From Candidatus Egerieousia equi (GTDB taxonomy: Bacteria > Bacteroidota > Bacteroidia > Bacteroidales > UBA932), in the NCBI GenBank assembly GCA_018065035.1, contig JAGHUC010000067.1, positions 1 to 42,613 of the forward strand: a stretch of 42,613 nt of DNA. The letters run 5' to 3'. A program made the translations under genes and the position numbers. Within the stretch, counting starts at the first letter, position 1. Every line of letters starts with the position of its first letter. Under the pieces are notes generated by a model. That model saw only the letters and a program-made list of their open reading frames with translations. It made no database searches and had not been told where the DNA came from. Below, piece by piece: positions 7,944-17,638 of the stretch.

Positions 7944-10643
7944 ATGTTATCATTCTGGCAATCATTATCGGATTCATTCTATAACAACCTTGTTGTTGAA
8001 GACAGGTACATGCTAATAGTGAATGGATTGAAGACTACGCTTATCATCACCTTTTTTGCAGTCCTTCTTGGAACGGCTCTGGCCGGAGGAATATGCTGGA
8101 TGCGTATGCACCGCAACAAATTCCTTCAGAAAACCGCCATTGCATATATAGAGTTCATGCGCGGAATGCCGGTATTGGTTCTGCTGATGATCATGTACTA
8201 CATAGTGCTCTCGCCTCTCAACGCAAGCGGAATCCTGGTAGCCATCATCACCTTTGCCATGAACACAGCTGCATACATGGCTGAAATTTTCAGGACAAGC
8301 ATAGAATCCATAGACAAGGGACAAACGGAGGCCGGTCTTTCCCTTGGATTCAGCAAGACACAGACATTCTTCCATATTATTGTACCTCAAGCCATACAGA
8401 AAGCGATTCCAGTCTATCAGGGTGAAGTGATAAGTCTTCTTAAAGGCACTTCAATTGTAGGCTACATTGCAGTGATTGATATGACAAAAGGTTCCGACCT
8501 TATACGTTCAAGGACATTCGATGCGTTTTTCCCTCTCATCTTTACTGCAATAATATATCTCATTCTTGCCTGGCTCATTGGCGTAGGCCTGAAATCCCTT
8601 GTTAAGAAGAAAAAGGTCAGATCCACCGGCAAGACCGCCGCAATGTTGCTGATACCTGTCATTGCCGCAACGCTTGTTTCCTGCCAGCAGCAGCAGAAAA
8701 GGATGCCTATTACAAGCGAAAAGGATCTGGAAGGCAGGATGATTGCCGTACAGATGGGATCAGTGCAGGAACAAGGTGCACGAACTTTATGGAAAGAAGA
8801 GAACCTGCTCGTGTTCAATGTATTCACCGATGCGGTGAATGCCGCCCTCAGCGGAAAAGTTGATGCGGTATATGTGGAAGACGTCATTTTTTCTGAATTG
8901 AAAGCGCAGCATCCGCAGTTCGACACCGTAGGGTCCGTAATTCCTGCAACACCTATTGGAGCGACTTTCGGGAAAAAGGACGAAGAACTCGCTCAGCAGT
9001 TCGAACGGTTCATCGCAGAATTTTCGGGTAGCCCGCAAGAGGTGGATATGAGGAAAAGATGGATAGAAGGCGACAAGGACAAAGCGCATGTTGATGTTGA
9101 TGAAGTTCCTGGAGACAACCCGTTGAGAGTGATAACGGACCCTTGCTACCCACCATACGAATACATATACAATGGCCAGGTTGAAGGATATGAAATAGAG
9201 CTTGCACGCAGATTCGCCTTGTTTCTAGGGAGGCCTGTTGAATTCATGATTGCGGATTTCACGGCAATCATCCCGTCTTTGATGACCGGCAAGGCCGATA
9301 TGGGAATATCTCTCATTAGTATAACTGAAGAAAGGAAACAGAACGTTCTTATGCGTCAGTATTCCGTTTCAAAGTCCATGGTCATGTTCAACACCGATAT
9401 CATTGCGTCAGCGGAAGAGGCCATGGCCTTGAAAGAAGGAAATTCCTCAAGCGGATGGCTTATCTTCATAATATTGGTTCTCATAGCCGCTGCCATCATA
9501 TACATCGTATGGCGCAGGAAAAGAAGATCCAGGATGAACGGGCCTGCCAGCACATATTCCGGCAATGCCATCATCAAGATTGACGGCCTCCAGAAAAAAT
9601 TCAGCGATGGACTCACCGTGCTCAAAGGCGTGAATGCGGAAATAAAGGAAGGCGATGTGATATCCATAATCGGACCTTCAGGCACAGGAAAGAGCACATT
9701 CCTGCGATGCCTCAACCTTCTGAACCAGCCAAGTTCAGGCGATATATTCATTGATGGTGACAATATCCTTGCACAGGATGCAGATGTTCCTGCATTGCGT
9801 CAGAAGATGGGAATGGTGTTCCAGTCATTCAATCTGTTCAATGGAAAGACAATCCTTGAGAACATAACATTCGCTCCAATCAAGCTCCTGCACAAGAAGC
9901 CTGAGGATGCACGCAAGGAAGCAATGGAACTGCTCAAGCTCATAGGTCTGGCCGAAAAGGCGGATTTCTATCCGGAAGAACTCTCCGGCGGACAGAAGCA
10001 GCGTGTTGCCATTGCCCGTGCAATCGCCATGCATCCTAATATCCTTCTCTTTGACGAGCCTACGTCCGCGCTTGACCCTACAATGGTGAGCGAGGTGCTC
10101 AATGTAATGAAGACCCTGGCACAGCAGGGCATGACCATGATGGTTGTAACCCACGAGATGGGATTCGCCAAGAATGTGAGCAACAGGGTGTTCTACATGA
10201 ATGAAGGAATCATCTACGAGGAAGGTACTCCTGAACAGATTTTCACCAATCCGCAGCGTGAGAAGACTAAGATTTTCATAAATCAGCTGCGTCAGTATGT
10301 ATACAACATTCAATCCGCAAATTACGACTACTATCAGATGGTTGCTCAGATTGAGGCATTCTGTCGCAAGTACGGAGTGAATGAAGACTCGACTGATCGC
10401 CTTATTCACGTTGTTGAGGAGAGCATACTTATTGTGGGAGCAATAAGGGGCGTTCAGCTTAAGATATTCTACTCGGAGAAAAACCAGTCATTCGATGTAA
10501 GCGTATCAACACCTGTCCTGCTTGACAAGGACATTCTCAACAAGGAAGATTATATGATTCAGGCAGCAATGCTCAAGGGCATGTGCAAGGATGTCAAGGT
10601 TGAAGTCAGCGACACCGGCAGCGTGCTTAGCTGTGTGCTCTAA
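7944..10643 (+). CDS. Single-polypeptide amino-acid ABC importer: permease–substrate-binding domain–ATPase fusion
   Basis: Reading along the 899 residues: a HisM/GlnP-type permease domain (about 22–220) with the EAA-like loop [22 protein letters not shown]; basic residues KKKK; a hydrophobic stretch ending in a lipobox-like TLVSC (Cys247); a family-3 substrate-binding domain (about 255–486) whose halves appear in reversed order; a single transmembrane helix (505–523) followed by RRKRR; and a GlnQ-type ATPase with Walker [10 protein letters not shown] (577–585), Gln627, signature LSGGQKQR (680–687), Walker [12 protein letters not shown] and switch His737. A further domain of unknown role occupies about 790–899. 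Topology is consistent, with binding domain outside and ATPase inside. Likely substrate is a polar amino acid. No separate transporter subunit genes adjoin it. Confidence 0.85.
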   Translation: MLSFWQSLSDSFYNNLVVEDRYMLIVNGLKTTLIITFFAVLLGTALAGGICWMRMHRNKFLQKTAIAYIEFMRGMPVLVLLMIMYYIVLSPLNASGILVAIITFAMNTAAYMAEIFRTSIESIDKGQTEAGLSLGFSKTQTFFHIIVPQAIQKAIPVYQGEVISLLKGTSIVGYIAVIDMTKGSDLIRSRTFDAFFPLIFTAIIYLILAWLIGVGLKSLVKKKKVRSTGKTAAMLLIPVIAATLVSCQQQQKRMPITSEKDLEGRMIAVQMGSVQEQGARTLWKEENLLVFNVFTDAVNAALSGKVDAVYVEDVIFSELKAQHPQFDTVGSVIPATPIGATFGKKDEELAQQFERFIAEFSGSPQEVDMRKRWIEGDKDKAHVDVDEVPGDNPLRVITDPCYPPYEYIYNGQVEGYEIELARRFALFLGRPVEFMIADFTAIIPSLMTGKADMGISLISITEERKQNVLMRQYSVSKSMVMFNTDIIASAEEAMALKEGNSSSGWLIFIILVLIAAAIIYIVWRRKRRSRMNGPASTYSGNAIIKIDGLQKKFSDGLTVLKGVNAEIKEGDVISIIGPSGTGKSTFLRCLNLLNQPSSGDIFIDGDNILAQDADVPALRQKMGMVFQSFNLFNGKTILENITFAPIKLLHKKPEDARKEAMELLKLIGLAEKADFYPEELSGGQKQRVAIARAIAMHPNILLFDEPTSALDPTMVSEVLNVMKTLAQQGMTMMVVTHEMGFAKNVSNRVFYMNEGIIYEEGTPEQIFTNPQREKTKIFINQLRQYVYNIQSANYDYYQMVAQIEAFCRKYGVNEDSTDRLIHVVEESILIVGAIRGVQLKIFYSEKNQSFDVSVSTPVLLDKDILNKEDYMIQAAMLKGMCKDVKVEVSDTGSVLSCVL

Positions 10644-11673
10644 ATTGCTCTGCAGAAATTTCAGCAGGCTGTACCCAGACAGGAGAATCCTCCTCAGGCA
10701 GGGTGAGTCCTGCTGTTTGTTTTCCTATATATCCAGAGCCCTGTGAACTGCACAGGGAGAATACCTGAATGCCGCTGTCCTTGCAGGCTGCGAACATGAT
10801 ATCTTCTCCTTCAAGATTGGCATGCAATGAAATGTGAATCATTCTCGGGTGTTTCCCGCTTGCTTTGAACGAACTGAATTCGAGCAGGCCGTTATCCTTG
10901 ATCTTGAAAACGAGAATGCCGGCGTTCACCAGCCGGCGTGTGGCATACAGCCATCTGCCATCCGGGTGTATTTTCAAATCTCCTGCGGCAGGGCCTTCCG
11001 TAAATGTTCCGTCAATCCCCAGACCTGAAGTATCAATTCTCTGTACTATTCCAGTGACTGAATCCCTGAAACTGAACACCAGCAGTTCGTTGCTCAGCTC
11101 GCAAAGACAATACATCAGCTTTTCCTTCACATTGAAGACCAGGTGGCGGGGGCCTGAGCCTGCAGGCGCCTTCAGGTCAAGATTGCTGCAATGTTCCAGT
11201 CTGCCATCCACCAGTTTTATAACGCGTATTCTGTCCGCTCCGAAATCAGTTGCAATGAAATACGCTCCATCGGTATCAGGGAAGATACCTTTCAAAGGGA
11301 ACTCGAGCACCTGATGGATTCGTGAATGTATCTGGCGTCCGCGCTCCTTTACAGGACCGTCACCGGTGAATTGGAGTTTCTGCAGGAAGTGAGGTTCAGG
11401 CTCTTTCCGCTCGAGGGAGCAGTCCTTCATGAAGCGGATAAGGTCCACGGAGCCATCGCCAAAGTTGGAGGAAATGAACAGGTCCGTGCCTTTCACAGGT
11501 GTGAGATAGCACGGGCCAGCCTCTGTGTTTTCCGATATTGAATAAGGGATGCCGTCCCTCACGCAGATGCAGGAATGGTCCTGACCTTCAAAGCGTTCCA
11601 GATTCGAGAACTCATTGTTTGAATAATCAACACTGTACCAATGCTTCCCGTATGTCCCTATGAACAATTTCAT
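10627..11673 (-). CDS. Lactonase family (6-phosphogluconolactonase-like) seven-bladed beta-propeller protein
   Basis: The 348-residue product lacks a signal peptide and shows the lactonase-family blocks [44 protein letters not shown] and [10 protein letters not shown]. Family members such as Pgl hydrolyse 6-phosphogluconolactone, but many paralogues have other or unknown substrates, so the precise reaction is uncertain. The start at 11673 overlaps the cysS stop by one base (TAATG), implying coupled translation. The alternative ATG at 11685 lies inside cysS. At its 3' end it overlaps the ABC importer gene tail-to-tail by 17 bases. Confidence 0.8.
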   Translation of the reverse strand: MKLFIGTYGKHWYSVDYSNNEFSNLERFEGQDHSCICVRDGIPYSISENTEAGPCYLTPVKGTDLFISSNFGDGSVDLIRFMKDCSLERKEPEPHFLQKLQFTGDGPVKERGRQIHSRIHQVLEFPLKGIFPDTDGAYFIATDFGADRIRVIKLVDGRLEHCSNLDLKAPAGSGPRHLVFNVKEKLMYCLCELSNELLVFSFRDSVTGIVQRIDTSGLGIDGTFTEGPAAGDLKIHPDGRWLYATRRLVNAGILVFKIKDNGLLEFSSFKASGKHPRMIHISLHANLEGEDIMFAACKDSGIQVFSLCSSQGSGYIGKQTAGLTLPEEDSPVWVQPAEISAEQFRAHS

Positions 11674-13202
11674 TATATGGTCCACTCAGTGCCCTCCTTG
11701 GAGTCCTTCAACTGAACGCCGAGTTCCTTCAAGCGGTCTCTTATGGCATCGGAAGCTGCCCAGTCCTTGTTGGCCTTGGCCTGCGCGCGCTGCTCCAGTA
11801 TCATGCTCATAAGACCGTTTACAAGCTTTTCATCAGCGGCTGATGCTCCCGGTCCTGCCACAGCGGCCTCATTGCCGGAGCAGACTCCCAGGACATCGCA
11901 AAGAACGTCGGAGAACAGCTCTACCAGCGCATCCTTTCCTTTCTGCGAAAGCTTGATGCCGCCAGCCTTTGCGGAGTTCACAATCTTGACTGCATCAAAG
12001 ATGTGTGAAAGTGCAATAGGTGTGTTCAAATCATCAAGAAGGGCGTCCCAGACATTCTCCTTTATTTTCAGGATCTGCTCGTCACTGGCGCTTGCTTCCC
12101 CGCTTGCCTCGGCCTTCAGATTCTGTACGTGCCTGGCTGCTGCCAGCACGCGCTCCAGTCCCTTCTGGGCCGCCTGCAGTGCTGCATTGGAGAAATCAAG
12201 CGTGCTTCTGTAGTGTGCCTGAAGTATGAAGAACCTGATGGTCATTGGTGAATATGCCTGCTCCAGAATAGGATGATTGCCGGTGAACAGCTGGTCAAGG
12301 GTGATGAAGTTACCGTATGACTTGCCCATCTTCTGACCGTTGATGGTAATCATATTGTTGTGCATCCAGTAGTGTACACCGCCATTGCCCCTTGATATGG
12401 TGTTCTGTGCAATCTCGCATTCGTGATGAGGGAACATCAGGTCCATTCCGCCACCGTGAATATCAAATTCCTTGCCAAGATATTTCTCGCTCATTGCCGA
12501 GCACTCCAGATGCCAGCCCGGGAATCCGTCGGACCAAGGTGAAGGCCAGCGCATGATATGTTCAGGCTGGGCCTTTTTCCAAAGAGCGAAATCAAAAGAA
12601 GCGTGCTTGTCGCTCTGACCGTCCAGTTCACGGGTGTTCGCATCCTGTTCCTCGATGTTCCTGCCGGAAAGAATTCCGTATTTGTACTTTCTGTTGTAAG
12701 CTACAACGTCAAAATACACTGATCCGTTGCTTATGTATGCATAGCCGGCGTCAAGGATTTTCTTTACCAGATTTATCTGCTCAATTATGTGGCCGCTGGC
12801 CTGAGGCTCGATGCTTGGCGGCAGGGTGTTGAGTTTTCCAACCGCCTCGCGGAAACGCAGAGTGTAATTATGGGCGATCTCCATCGGCTCGAGCTGCTCG
12901 AGCTTTGCCTTCTTTGCTATCTTGTCCTCACCCTCATCCGCGTCATGCTCAAGATGTCCCACATCGGTGATGTTGCGGACATATCTGACCTTATAGCCCA
13001 GTTTTCTGAAAAGTCTCACCAGAACATCAAAGGTTATGGCAGGACGGGCATGGCCCAGATGGGCGTCGCCATATACAGTAGGGCCACAAACATACAGACC
13101 CACCTTTCCCGGAACGATTGGTTTGAATCTTTCTTTGGTACGGGTTAATGTATTATAAATCAATATGTTCTTCTCCAAGCCATTTTCAATAATCCTTTCC
13201 AT
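11673..13202 (-). CDS. cysS: Cysteinyl-tRNA synthetase
   Basis: The 509-residue class I enzyme charges tRNA-Cys with cysteine in the cytoplasm. Visible signatures are the first zinc ligand Cys39 ([18 protein letters not shown]) with the HIGH-type motif HLGH (48–51), a second zinc site region ([15 protein letters not shown]) and the KMSKS-type motif KMGKSYGNF. Length is slightly above the common range of about 460–490. It is the promoter-proximal gene of a two-gene unit with the lactonase (TAATG overlap) and diverges from the zinc-ribbon gene. A -7 box (TAATTTTG on the minus strand, 13236–13243) lies 34 bases upstream. Confidence 0.97.
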   Translation of the reverse strand: MERIIENGLEKNILIYNTLTRTKERFKPIVPGKVGLYVCGPTVYGDAHLGHARPAITFDVLVRLFRKLGYKVRYVRNITDVGHLEHDADEGEDKIAKKAKLEQLEPMEIAHNYTLRFREAVGKLNTLPPSIEPQASGHIIEQINLVKKILDAGYAYISNGSVYFDVVAYNRKYKYGILSGRNIEEQDANTRELDGQSDKHASFDFALWKKAQPEHIMRWPSPWSDGFPGWHLECSAMSEKYLGKEFDIHGGGMDLMFPHHECEIAQNTISRGNGGVHYWMHNNMITINGQKMGKSYGNFITLDQLFTGNHPILEQAYSPMTIRFFILQAHYRSTLDFSNAALQAAQKGLERVLAAARHVQNLKAEASGEASASDEQILKIKENVWDALLDDLNTPIALSHIFDAVKIVNSAKAGGIKLSQKGKDALVELFSDVLCDVLGVCSGNEAAVAGPGASAADEKLVNGLMSMILEQRAQAKANKDWAASDAIRDRLKELGVQLKDSKEGTEWTI

Positions 13203-13235
13203 AACTTCAATTTTTCAATTCATTTCACGATATGG

Positions 13236-13243
13236 CAAAATTA
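13236..13243 (-). promoter_or_regulatory. -7 promoter element of cysS
   Basis: TAATTTTG on the minus strand matches TAnnTTTG exactly. A start near 13229 gives a leader of about 27 bases. No -33 TTTG at standard spacing was found. Confidence 0.45.
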
Positions 13244-13356
13244 CAAAAATTATTGGAATAAATATATTTTCAATATTTGCGGAATCAGCACTTGAAATAT
13301 TGGCGAAATGCCTAATTTGCAGCATTACAATGTCAATTGACAGGGATATGGGAGAG

Positions 13357-13527
13357 ATGAAACAGATCAGGCGGTGCCCTGTATGCGGGAGAGCGATTGC
13401 AGGGAGGAGCGACAAGAAATTCTGCAGCGACATTTGCAGAACATTCTACCACAACAAGCGCAGGCTTTCAAAAAGAAAGGAAGGAGGCCTCCTGGCCAGA
13501 CTCCTTTCCTTTTTCCACCGGCGATAG
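13357..13527 (+). CDS. Small zinc-ribbon protein
   Basis: The predicted 56-residue product contains a treble-clef or zinc-ribbon motif, CPVCGRAIAGRSDKKFCSDIC, with two CxxC-type pairs, followed by a very basic tail (HNKRRLSKRKE and a terminal HRR). Short proteins of this form are common in Bacteroidetes and have no known role; nucleic-acid binding is plausible from charge. The frame is open further upstream to 13165, but that part is hydrophobic, low-complexity AT-rich sequence and overlaps the cysS start, so ATG 13357 was preferred; a weak AGGGAT lies 10 bases before it. ATGs at 13330 and 13348 are alternatives. Confidence 0.6.
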   Translation: MKQIRRCPVCGRAIAGRSDKKFCSDICRTFYHNKRRLSKRKEGGLLARLLSFFHRR

Positions 13528-13546
13528 TCACTTATAATTCAAGAAG

Positions 13547-13572
13547 GCCGGAAGGTATTCCAGCCCTCCGGC
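13547..13572. terminator. Imperfect hairpin between convergent genes
   Basis: GCCGGAAGG (13547–13555) pairs with CCCTCCGGC (13564–13572) with one mismatch around an 8-base loop, between the zinc-ribbon gene and ssb. No T-run follows on either strand, so termination is only possible, not shown. Confidence 0.35.
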
Positions 13573-13590
13573 GCCTAGCTGCCCCCGAAG

Positions 13591-13911
13591 CTATCTCTGC
13601 GGAACCACCAGCTTGAGGGCCAGTATCTCCGTGTAATATTTGTCCTCGCCGTCTATGTTCTTGAATTTCTGATATCTGAGCTTGCCCTGCAGTTCAATGA
13701 ATGCACCCTTCTTCACTGCATCGAAATCAGGTATGTACTTCGACGTCCAGGCAACTACGTTGTGCCATGACGTCTCCTCCTTGTACAAGCCGTCCCCGGC
13801 GCTGAACAGTTCATGCGTGGCAACCGAAAACCTGGCCACTCTGCCCTTTCCCTCAATTACGGTAATCTTCGGATCCATCCCTACGATTCCCTTCAGCTCA
13901 ACCTTGTTCAT
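13591..13911 (-). CDS. ssb: Single-stranded DNA-binding protein
   Basis: The 106-residue product is essentially one OB-fold: MNKVELKGIVGMDPKI, ARFSVATHE, WHNVVAW and KGAFIELQGKLRYQKF are the standard SSB blocks. It lacks the long disordered tail with the acidic DDDIPF-type tip that recruits partner proteins in canonical SSBs, ending instead at ALKLVVPQR. This matches the short SSB paralogues common in Bacteroidetes rather than the main replication SSB. ATG 13923 is a possible alternative start (four extra residues); 13911 was chosen because family homology starts at MNKVEL and GGAAAG lies just upstream. Confidence 0.9.
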   Translation of the reverse strand: MNKVELKGIVGMDPKITVIEGKGRVARFSVATHELFSAGDGLYKEETSWHNVVAWTSKYIPDFDAVKKGAFIELQGKLRYQKFKNIDGEDKYYTEILALKLVVPQR

Positions 13912-14166
13912 TGATCTTTCCATAACAATCTGTTTTTTAGTTAATAATTATTCTTCACAGCTTTGAAAAAAGCCTGGACAAAGAAAGTACTTCCATTTGT
14001 CAATGAATGCAGTTTACACATTTATAAACGTGTATAAACGTTTAATGTCATTTGATATACAATTCAATAAAAAATTGTTATATCTTTATGATTTATTTTG
14101 TGGCAGTTATGCATGCCATGAAGCACATTTGAGAAATTCGGATAAATAAACAATAACTATACTATC

Positions 14167-15057
14167 ATGAAGAAATTCTTATTCTTAGCCATTCTGGCTG
14201 TAGCAACTTCAACAATATTGACAAGTTGCGTTGAAAGTTCCTCAAAATTCAAGGCTCTGCAGGCACAATGTGATTCACTCATGGCTGCAAAGGCGGATCA
14301 GGACAAGGAAATTGATGAAGTGTTTGCAATCCTCAACGGTATTGAGGATGGTCTGGCAAGCATCAGGGAAAGCGAGAACATCATCACCATGCAGACCAAT
14401 GCCGATGGTGTGAACGTTACAGCTTCCAAGAAGGACCAGATAATGAATGACATTGATGTAATACAGCAGGCCATCACCACCTATCAGCAGCAGATTGAAA
14501 AACTCAAACAGGACAACAAGTATCAGTCCGCCCAGTATAAGAAAAGACTTGCCTCTCTCCAGAAGCAGATTGCCGAGCAGTCTGCAACCATAGAAGCGCT
14601 CCAGAAGACAATTGCAGAGAAGGATGTGATCATTTCCGATCAGAAACAGCAGATTTCAAATCTCGGCAACAAGGTCTCCAACCTCGAAACTGACGTAAGG
14701 AATCTCAGCAATGAAAGCCAGATGCTCAAGAGCCAGGTTGCAAACCAGGATGAAGAGATGAATACCGTATATTATGTAGTAGGCACAAAAGCAGAGCTCA
14801 AGGATGCCGGCATAGTTCAGGGCGGATTCCTCTCAAAGCTCCAGGTAACAGGCAATGTGAACAAGGACAATTTCGTAAAGATTGACCTCAGGAACATAAC
14901 TGAAATCAACACCAATGCAAAGAAAGCCAGAATACTTTCAAAACACCCTTCTGACAGCTACAGTCTTGTTGAAGAAGGCGGGGAGACTCTGGTTCAGATA
15001 TCCGACCCTCAGAAGTTCTGGGATCAGACTAAATACCTTGTAATTCAGGTTTGGTAA
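14167..15057 (+). CDS. Coiled-coil lipoprotein, probably Cbp1-like (collagen-binding adhesin family)
   Basis: The 296-residue product has a lipoprotein signal with lipobox LTSC (Cys21), a long heptad-rich coiled coil (about residues 80–200) and a compact C-terminal domain beginning NTVYYVVGTKAELKDAGI and ending at VIQVW. This architecture and the YYVVGTKAELK block match the Bacteroidetes family that databases label Cbp1-like collagen-binding glycoprotein; the adhesin role is inherited from that label and is not demonstrated by the sequence. A D-S-L tripeptide at 36–38 fits the Bacteroides O-glycosylation consensus. It is followed after 12 bases by the M3 peptidase gene, probably in one transcript. 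Confidence 0.6.
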   Translation: MKKFLFLAILAVATSTILTSCVESSSKFKALQAQCDSLMAAKADQDKEIDEVFAILNGIEDGLASIRESENIITMQTNADGVNVTASKKDQIMNDIDVIQQAITTYQQQIEKLKQDNKYQSAQYKKRLASLQKQIAEQSATIEALQKTIAEKDVIISDQKQQISNLGNKVSNLETDVRNLSNESQMLKSQVANQDEEMNTVYYVVGTKAELKDAGIVQGGFLSKLQVTGNVNKDNFVKIDLRNITEINTNAKKARILSKHPSDSYSLVEEGGETLVQISDPQKFWDQTKYLVIQVW

Positions 15058-15069
15058 TAAATAATATGA

Positions 15070-17178
15070 ATGTATATGAAACTAATAGCAAAAATTATGG
15101 CAGTTTCAGCCGTTGTGCTGTTTGCCGCATGTAACAACAACGAGATGAAGAATCCGCTTCTTGAGGAGTCAACCATCAAATATGGTGCTCCGCAATTCGA
15201 CCTCATAAAGACAGAGCACTACAAACCGGCAATTGAAGTTGCTCTTGACAGGGCCTACCAGGATATCAAGGCCATCATCAACAATCAGGAGGAACCTACT
15301 TTCGAGAACACCATCGTTGCCCTCAATTATGTAGGTGAGGACCTCAACAGAATTCTCAGCATAATGTACAATGTCAAGGAGGCCGACACCAATGATGAGC
15401 TCGAGCAGATTGCAGAGGACATCACTCCTGATCTTACAAAATTCGAGATGTACACATCGCTCAACGATACCCTTTTCCAGAAAGTGAAAGCAGTATGGGA
15501 AATGCGTGACAGCCTGAATCTCAACATGGAGGATGCCAGACTTCTTGAAGAGACCTACAAAGGTTATGAAAGGAATGGTGCAAACCTTCCTGCAGACAAG
15601 AAGGAGGAATTCTCAAAGATAAATGAAGAACTGTCCCTTGCCAGCCTCAAATACAGCAAGAACGCCCTCAATGCAACCAACGCCTATATAATGCATATCA
15701 CAGATTCTGCAGAGATTGCTGAACTGCCTGATTTCGTGAAGAGCGCCGCCGCTTCCGAGGCAAAGGAGAGAAATCTTGAAGGATGGGTGTTCACCCTCCA
15801 GCAGCCGAGCATGTCTCCATTCATGAAATACAGCACCAACAGGGAGCGCAAGAAAGAACTGTGGATGGCATCTTCAACCAAGTCTGTAAGCGGTGAATTC
15901 AGCAACGAGGAAAACATCAGGACTATAGTTGACCTCAGAATCAAGGCCGCCAATCTTCTTGGCTATCCTACACATGCAGACCGCACATTGGAGAACAAGA
16001 TGGCAAAGAACAGGGAAACCGTTGAGAACTTCCTCAAGAATCTCACCGAGCAGACCTATCCTTTTGCAAAAGCTGAGATTGCTGAAGTACAGGCCTACAT
16101 GAACAAGACTCAGGAAGGTCAGATGATGCCTTGGGATTTTGCATATTATTCAGAGAAACTCAAGAATGAGAAGTTCTCCATCAATGATGAACTGCTCAAA
16201 CCTTACTTCAAACTTGACAATGTGAAGAATGCAGTATTCGCACTTGCAGATTCACTTTACGGCCTCAAGTTCACACCGGCTCCTGAAATCCCAGGATATC
16301 ATCCTGATGTTGAAGTATTTGACGTAAGTGATGCAAACGGGCGCCATATGGCTGTCCTTTATACGGACTTCTACCCAAGAGCCAGCAAGAGAGGCGGTGC
16401 TTGGATGACCGAGTTCCGCGGGCAGTCATTCTCAAAGGACGGCAAGGAGCAGAGACCTTTCATTTCAATTGTGATGAACTTCACGAAACCTACCGAAACC
16501 GAGCCTTCACTTCTTACTTTCTATGAAGTGACCACATTGCTTCACGAGTTCGGACATGCACTTCACGGAATGCTTGCAGAAGGAAAATACGAGAGCCTCA
16601 ACGGTACAAGCGTAGCAAGGGATTTCGTTGAACTTCCTTCTCAGATCATGGAGAACTGGGCATACGAACCTGAATATCTCCAGACATTTGCAAAGCATTA
16701 CCAGACAGGCGAGGCTATTCCTCAGGAATATATCAACAAGATTGTTGAATCAAAGAACTACCTTGCAGGCTACTCACAGCTGCGCCAGCTCGAATACGGC
16801 CTCATAGACATGGCTTGGCATACTTTGACGGAAGTTCCGTCAGAAGATGCAGTGACATTTGAAAACAATGTAAGGAAGGCCACCGCCATCATGCCAATAA
16901 TAGAAGGCACCGCAAGTTCCCCTACATTCTCACACATATTCGCAGGCGGCTATTCTGCAGGCTACTACTCATACAAATGGGCTGAAGTACTTGAGGCCGA
17001 CGCTTTCCAGATGTTCAAGGAGAACGGTATCTTCAACAAGGAGATTTCCGGCAAGTTCCGCGACTGCATCCTTTCAAAGGGTGACATCCAGGATGCCGAC
17101 ATCCTTTACCGCAACTTCCGTGGCCGTGATCCTCAGCCTGAAGCGTTGATGATAAAGCAGGGACTTGTGAAGAAATAA
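15070..17178 (+). CDS. dcp: M3 family metallopeptidase, peptidyl-dipeptidase Dcp-like lipoprotein
   Basis: The 702-residue product has the zinc motif HEFGHALH (His492, Glu493, His496) and the general sequence of M3A peptidases such as Dcp, which removes dipeptides from peptide carboxy-termini. Length fits the family. The N-terminus is a lipoprotein signal with lipobox FAAC (Cys21), placing the enzyme in the envelope, as is usual for Bacteroidetes members, unlike the cytoplasmic enterobacterial Dcp. Two in-frame ATGs (15070 and 15076) are equally compatible. It follows the coiled-coil lipoprotein and precedes the DUF805 gene by 26 bases, with a shared terminator at 17555. Confidence 0.92.
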   Translation: MYMKLIAKIMAVSAVVLFAACNNNEMKNPLLEESTIKYGAPQFDLIKTEHYKPAIEVALDRAYQDIKAIINNQEEPTFENTIVALNYVGEDLNRILSIMYNVKEADTNDELEQIAEDITPDLTKFEMYTSLNDTLFQKVKAVWEMRDSLNLNMEDARLLEETYKGYERNGANLPADKKEEFSKINEELSLASLKYSKNALNATNAYIMHITDSAEIAELPDFVKSAAASEAKERNLEGWVFTLQQPSMSPFMKYSTNRERKKELWMASSTKSVSGEFSNEENIRTIVDLRIKAANLLGYPTHADRTLENKMAKNRETVENFLKNLTEQTYPFAKAEIAEVQAYMNKTQEGQMMPWDFAYYSEKLKNEKFSINDELLKPYFKLDNVKNAVFALADSLYGLKFTPAPEIPGYHPDVEVFDVSDANGRHMAVLYTDFYPRASKRGGAWMTEFRGQSFSKDGKEQRPFISIVMNFTKPTETEPSLLTFYEVTTLLHEFGHALHGMLAEGKYESLNGTSVARDFVELPSQIMENWAYEPEYLQTFAKHYQTGEAIPQEYINKIVESKNYLAGYSQLRQLEYGLIDMAWHTLTEVPSEDAVTFENNVRKATAIMPIIEGTASSPTFSHIFAGGYSAGYYSYKWAEVLEADAFQMFKENGIFNKEISGKFRDCILSKGDIQDADILYRNFRGRDPQPEALMIKQGLVKK

Positions 17179-17204
17179 TTATTAACCTCAAAATACTACA
17201 CATT

Positions 17205-17540
17205 ATGGGCATTTTAGAAGCTATTACCTCTTTCTTTACCAATTACACAAATTTCCACGGCCGTTCAAGAAGAAGCGCATTCTGGTGGATTTGTCTTGTC
17301 AGCTTCATCGTAGGGCTGATTCCTATTGTAAACTACATCTGGGGAATTGCAATTTTAATTCCATCAATAGCAATCTGTGTACGCAGACTGCACGACATCG
17401 GCAAAAGCGGCTGGTGGTACCTTCTCGGCCTTGTTCCAATTGTAGGTTGGATTATCCTTATCATCTGGTTCATCAGGGACAGCCAGCCAGGTGACAACCA
17501 ATGGGGTCCTAACCCAAAAGGGATAAATGCAGCTGAATAA
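17205..17540 (+). CDS. DUF805 domain-containing small membrane protein
   Basis: The 111-residue product contains three hydrophobic helices and the DUF805 landmarks: FHGRSRRSAFWW near the N-terminus, CVRRLHDIGKSGWW in the middle and DSQPGDNQWGPNPKG at the end. It is an inner-membrane protein of unknown function found widely in bacteria. It is the last gene before the terminator at 17555–17597. Confidence 0.9.
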   Translation: MGILEAITSFFTNYTNFHGRSRRSAFWWICLVSFIVGLIPIVNYIWGIAILIPSIAICVRRLHDIGKSGWWYLLGLVPIVGWIILIIWFIRDSQPGDNQWGPNPKGINAAE

Positions 17541-17554
17541 CTTTCAGCATATTA

Positions 17555-17597
17555 ACGAAACAAGGTGGCCGTAGGGTCACCTTGTTTCGTTTATATT
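17555..17597 (+). terminator. Strong Rho-independent terminator after the DUF805 gene
   Basis: A perfect 13-bp stem (ACGAAACAAGGTG, 17555–17567, with CACCTTGTTTCGT, 17578–17590) encloses a 10-base loop and is followed by TTATATT. It stands between convergent genes and could also slow transcription from tsaE. Confidence 0.85.
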
Positions 17598-17638
17598 CAA
17601 ATATGAATTTCTGATACTATCGCCAGTGGAAAATAATT

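Noticed and set aside
13165..13356. N-terminal extension of the zinc-ribbon protein
   Set aside because: The stretch is AT-rich, encodes low-complexity hydrophobic residues, overlaps the cysS start region and has no family similarity.
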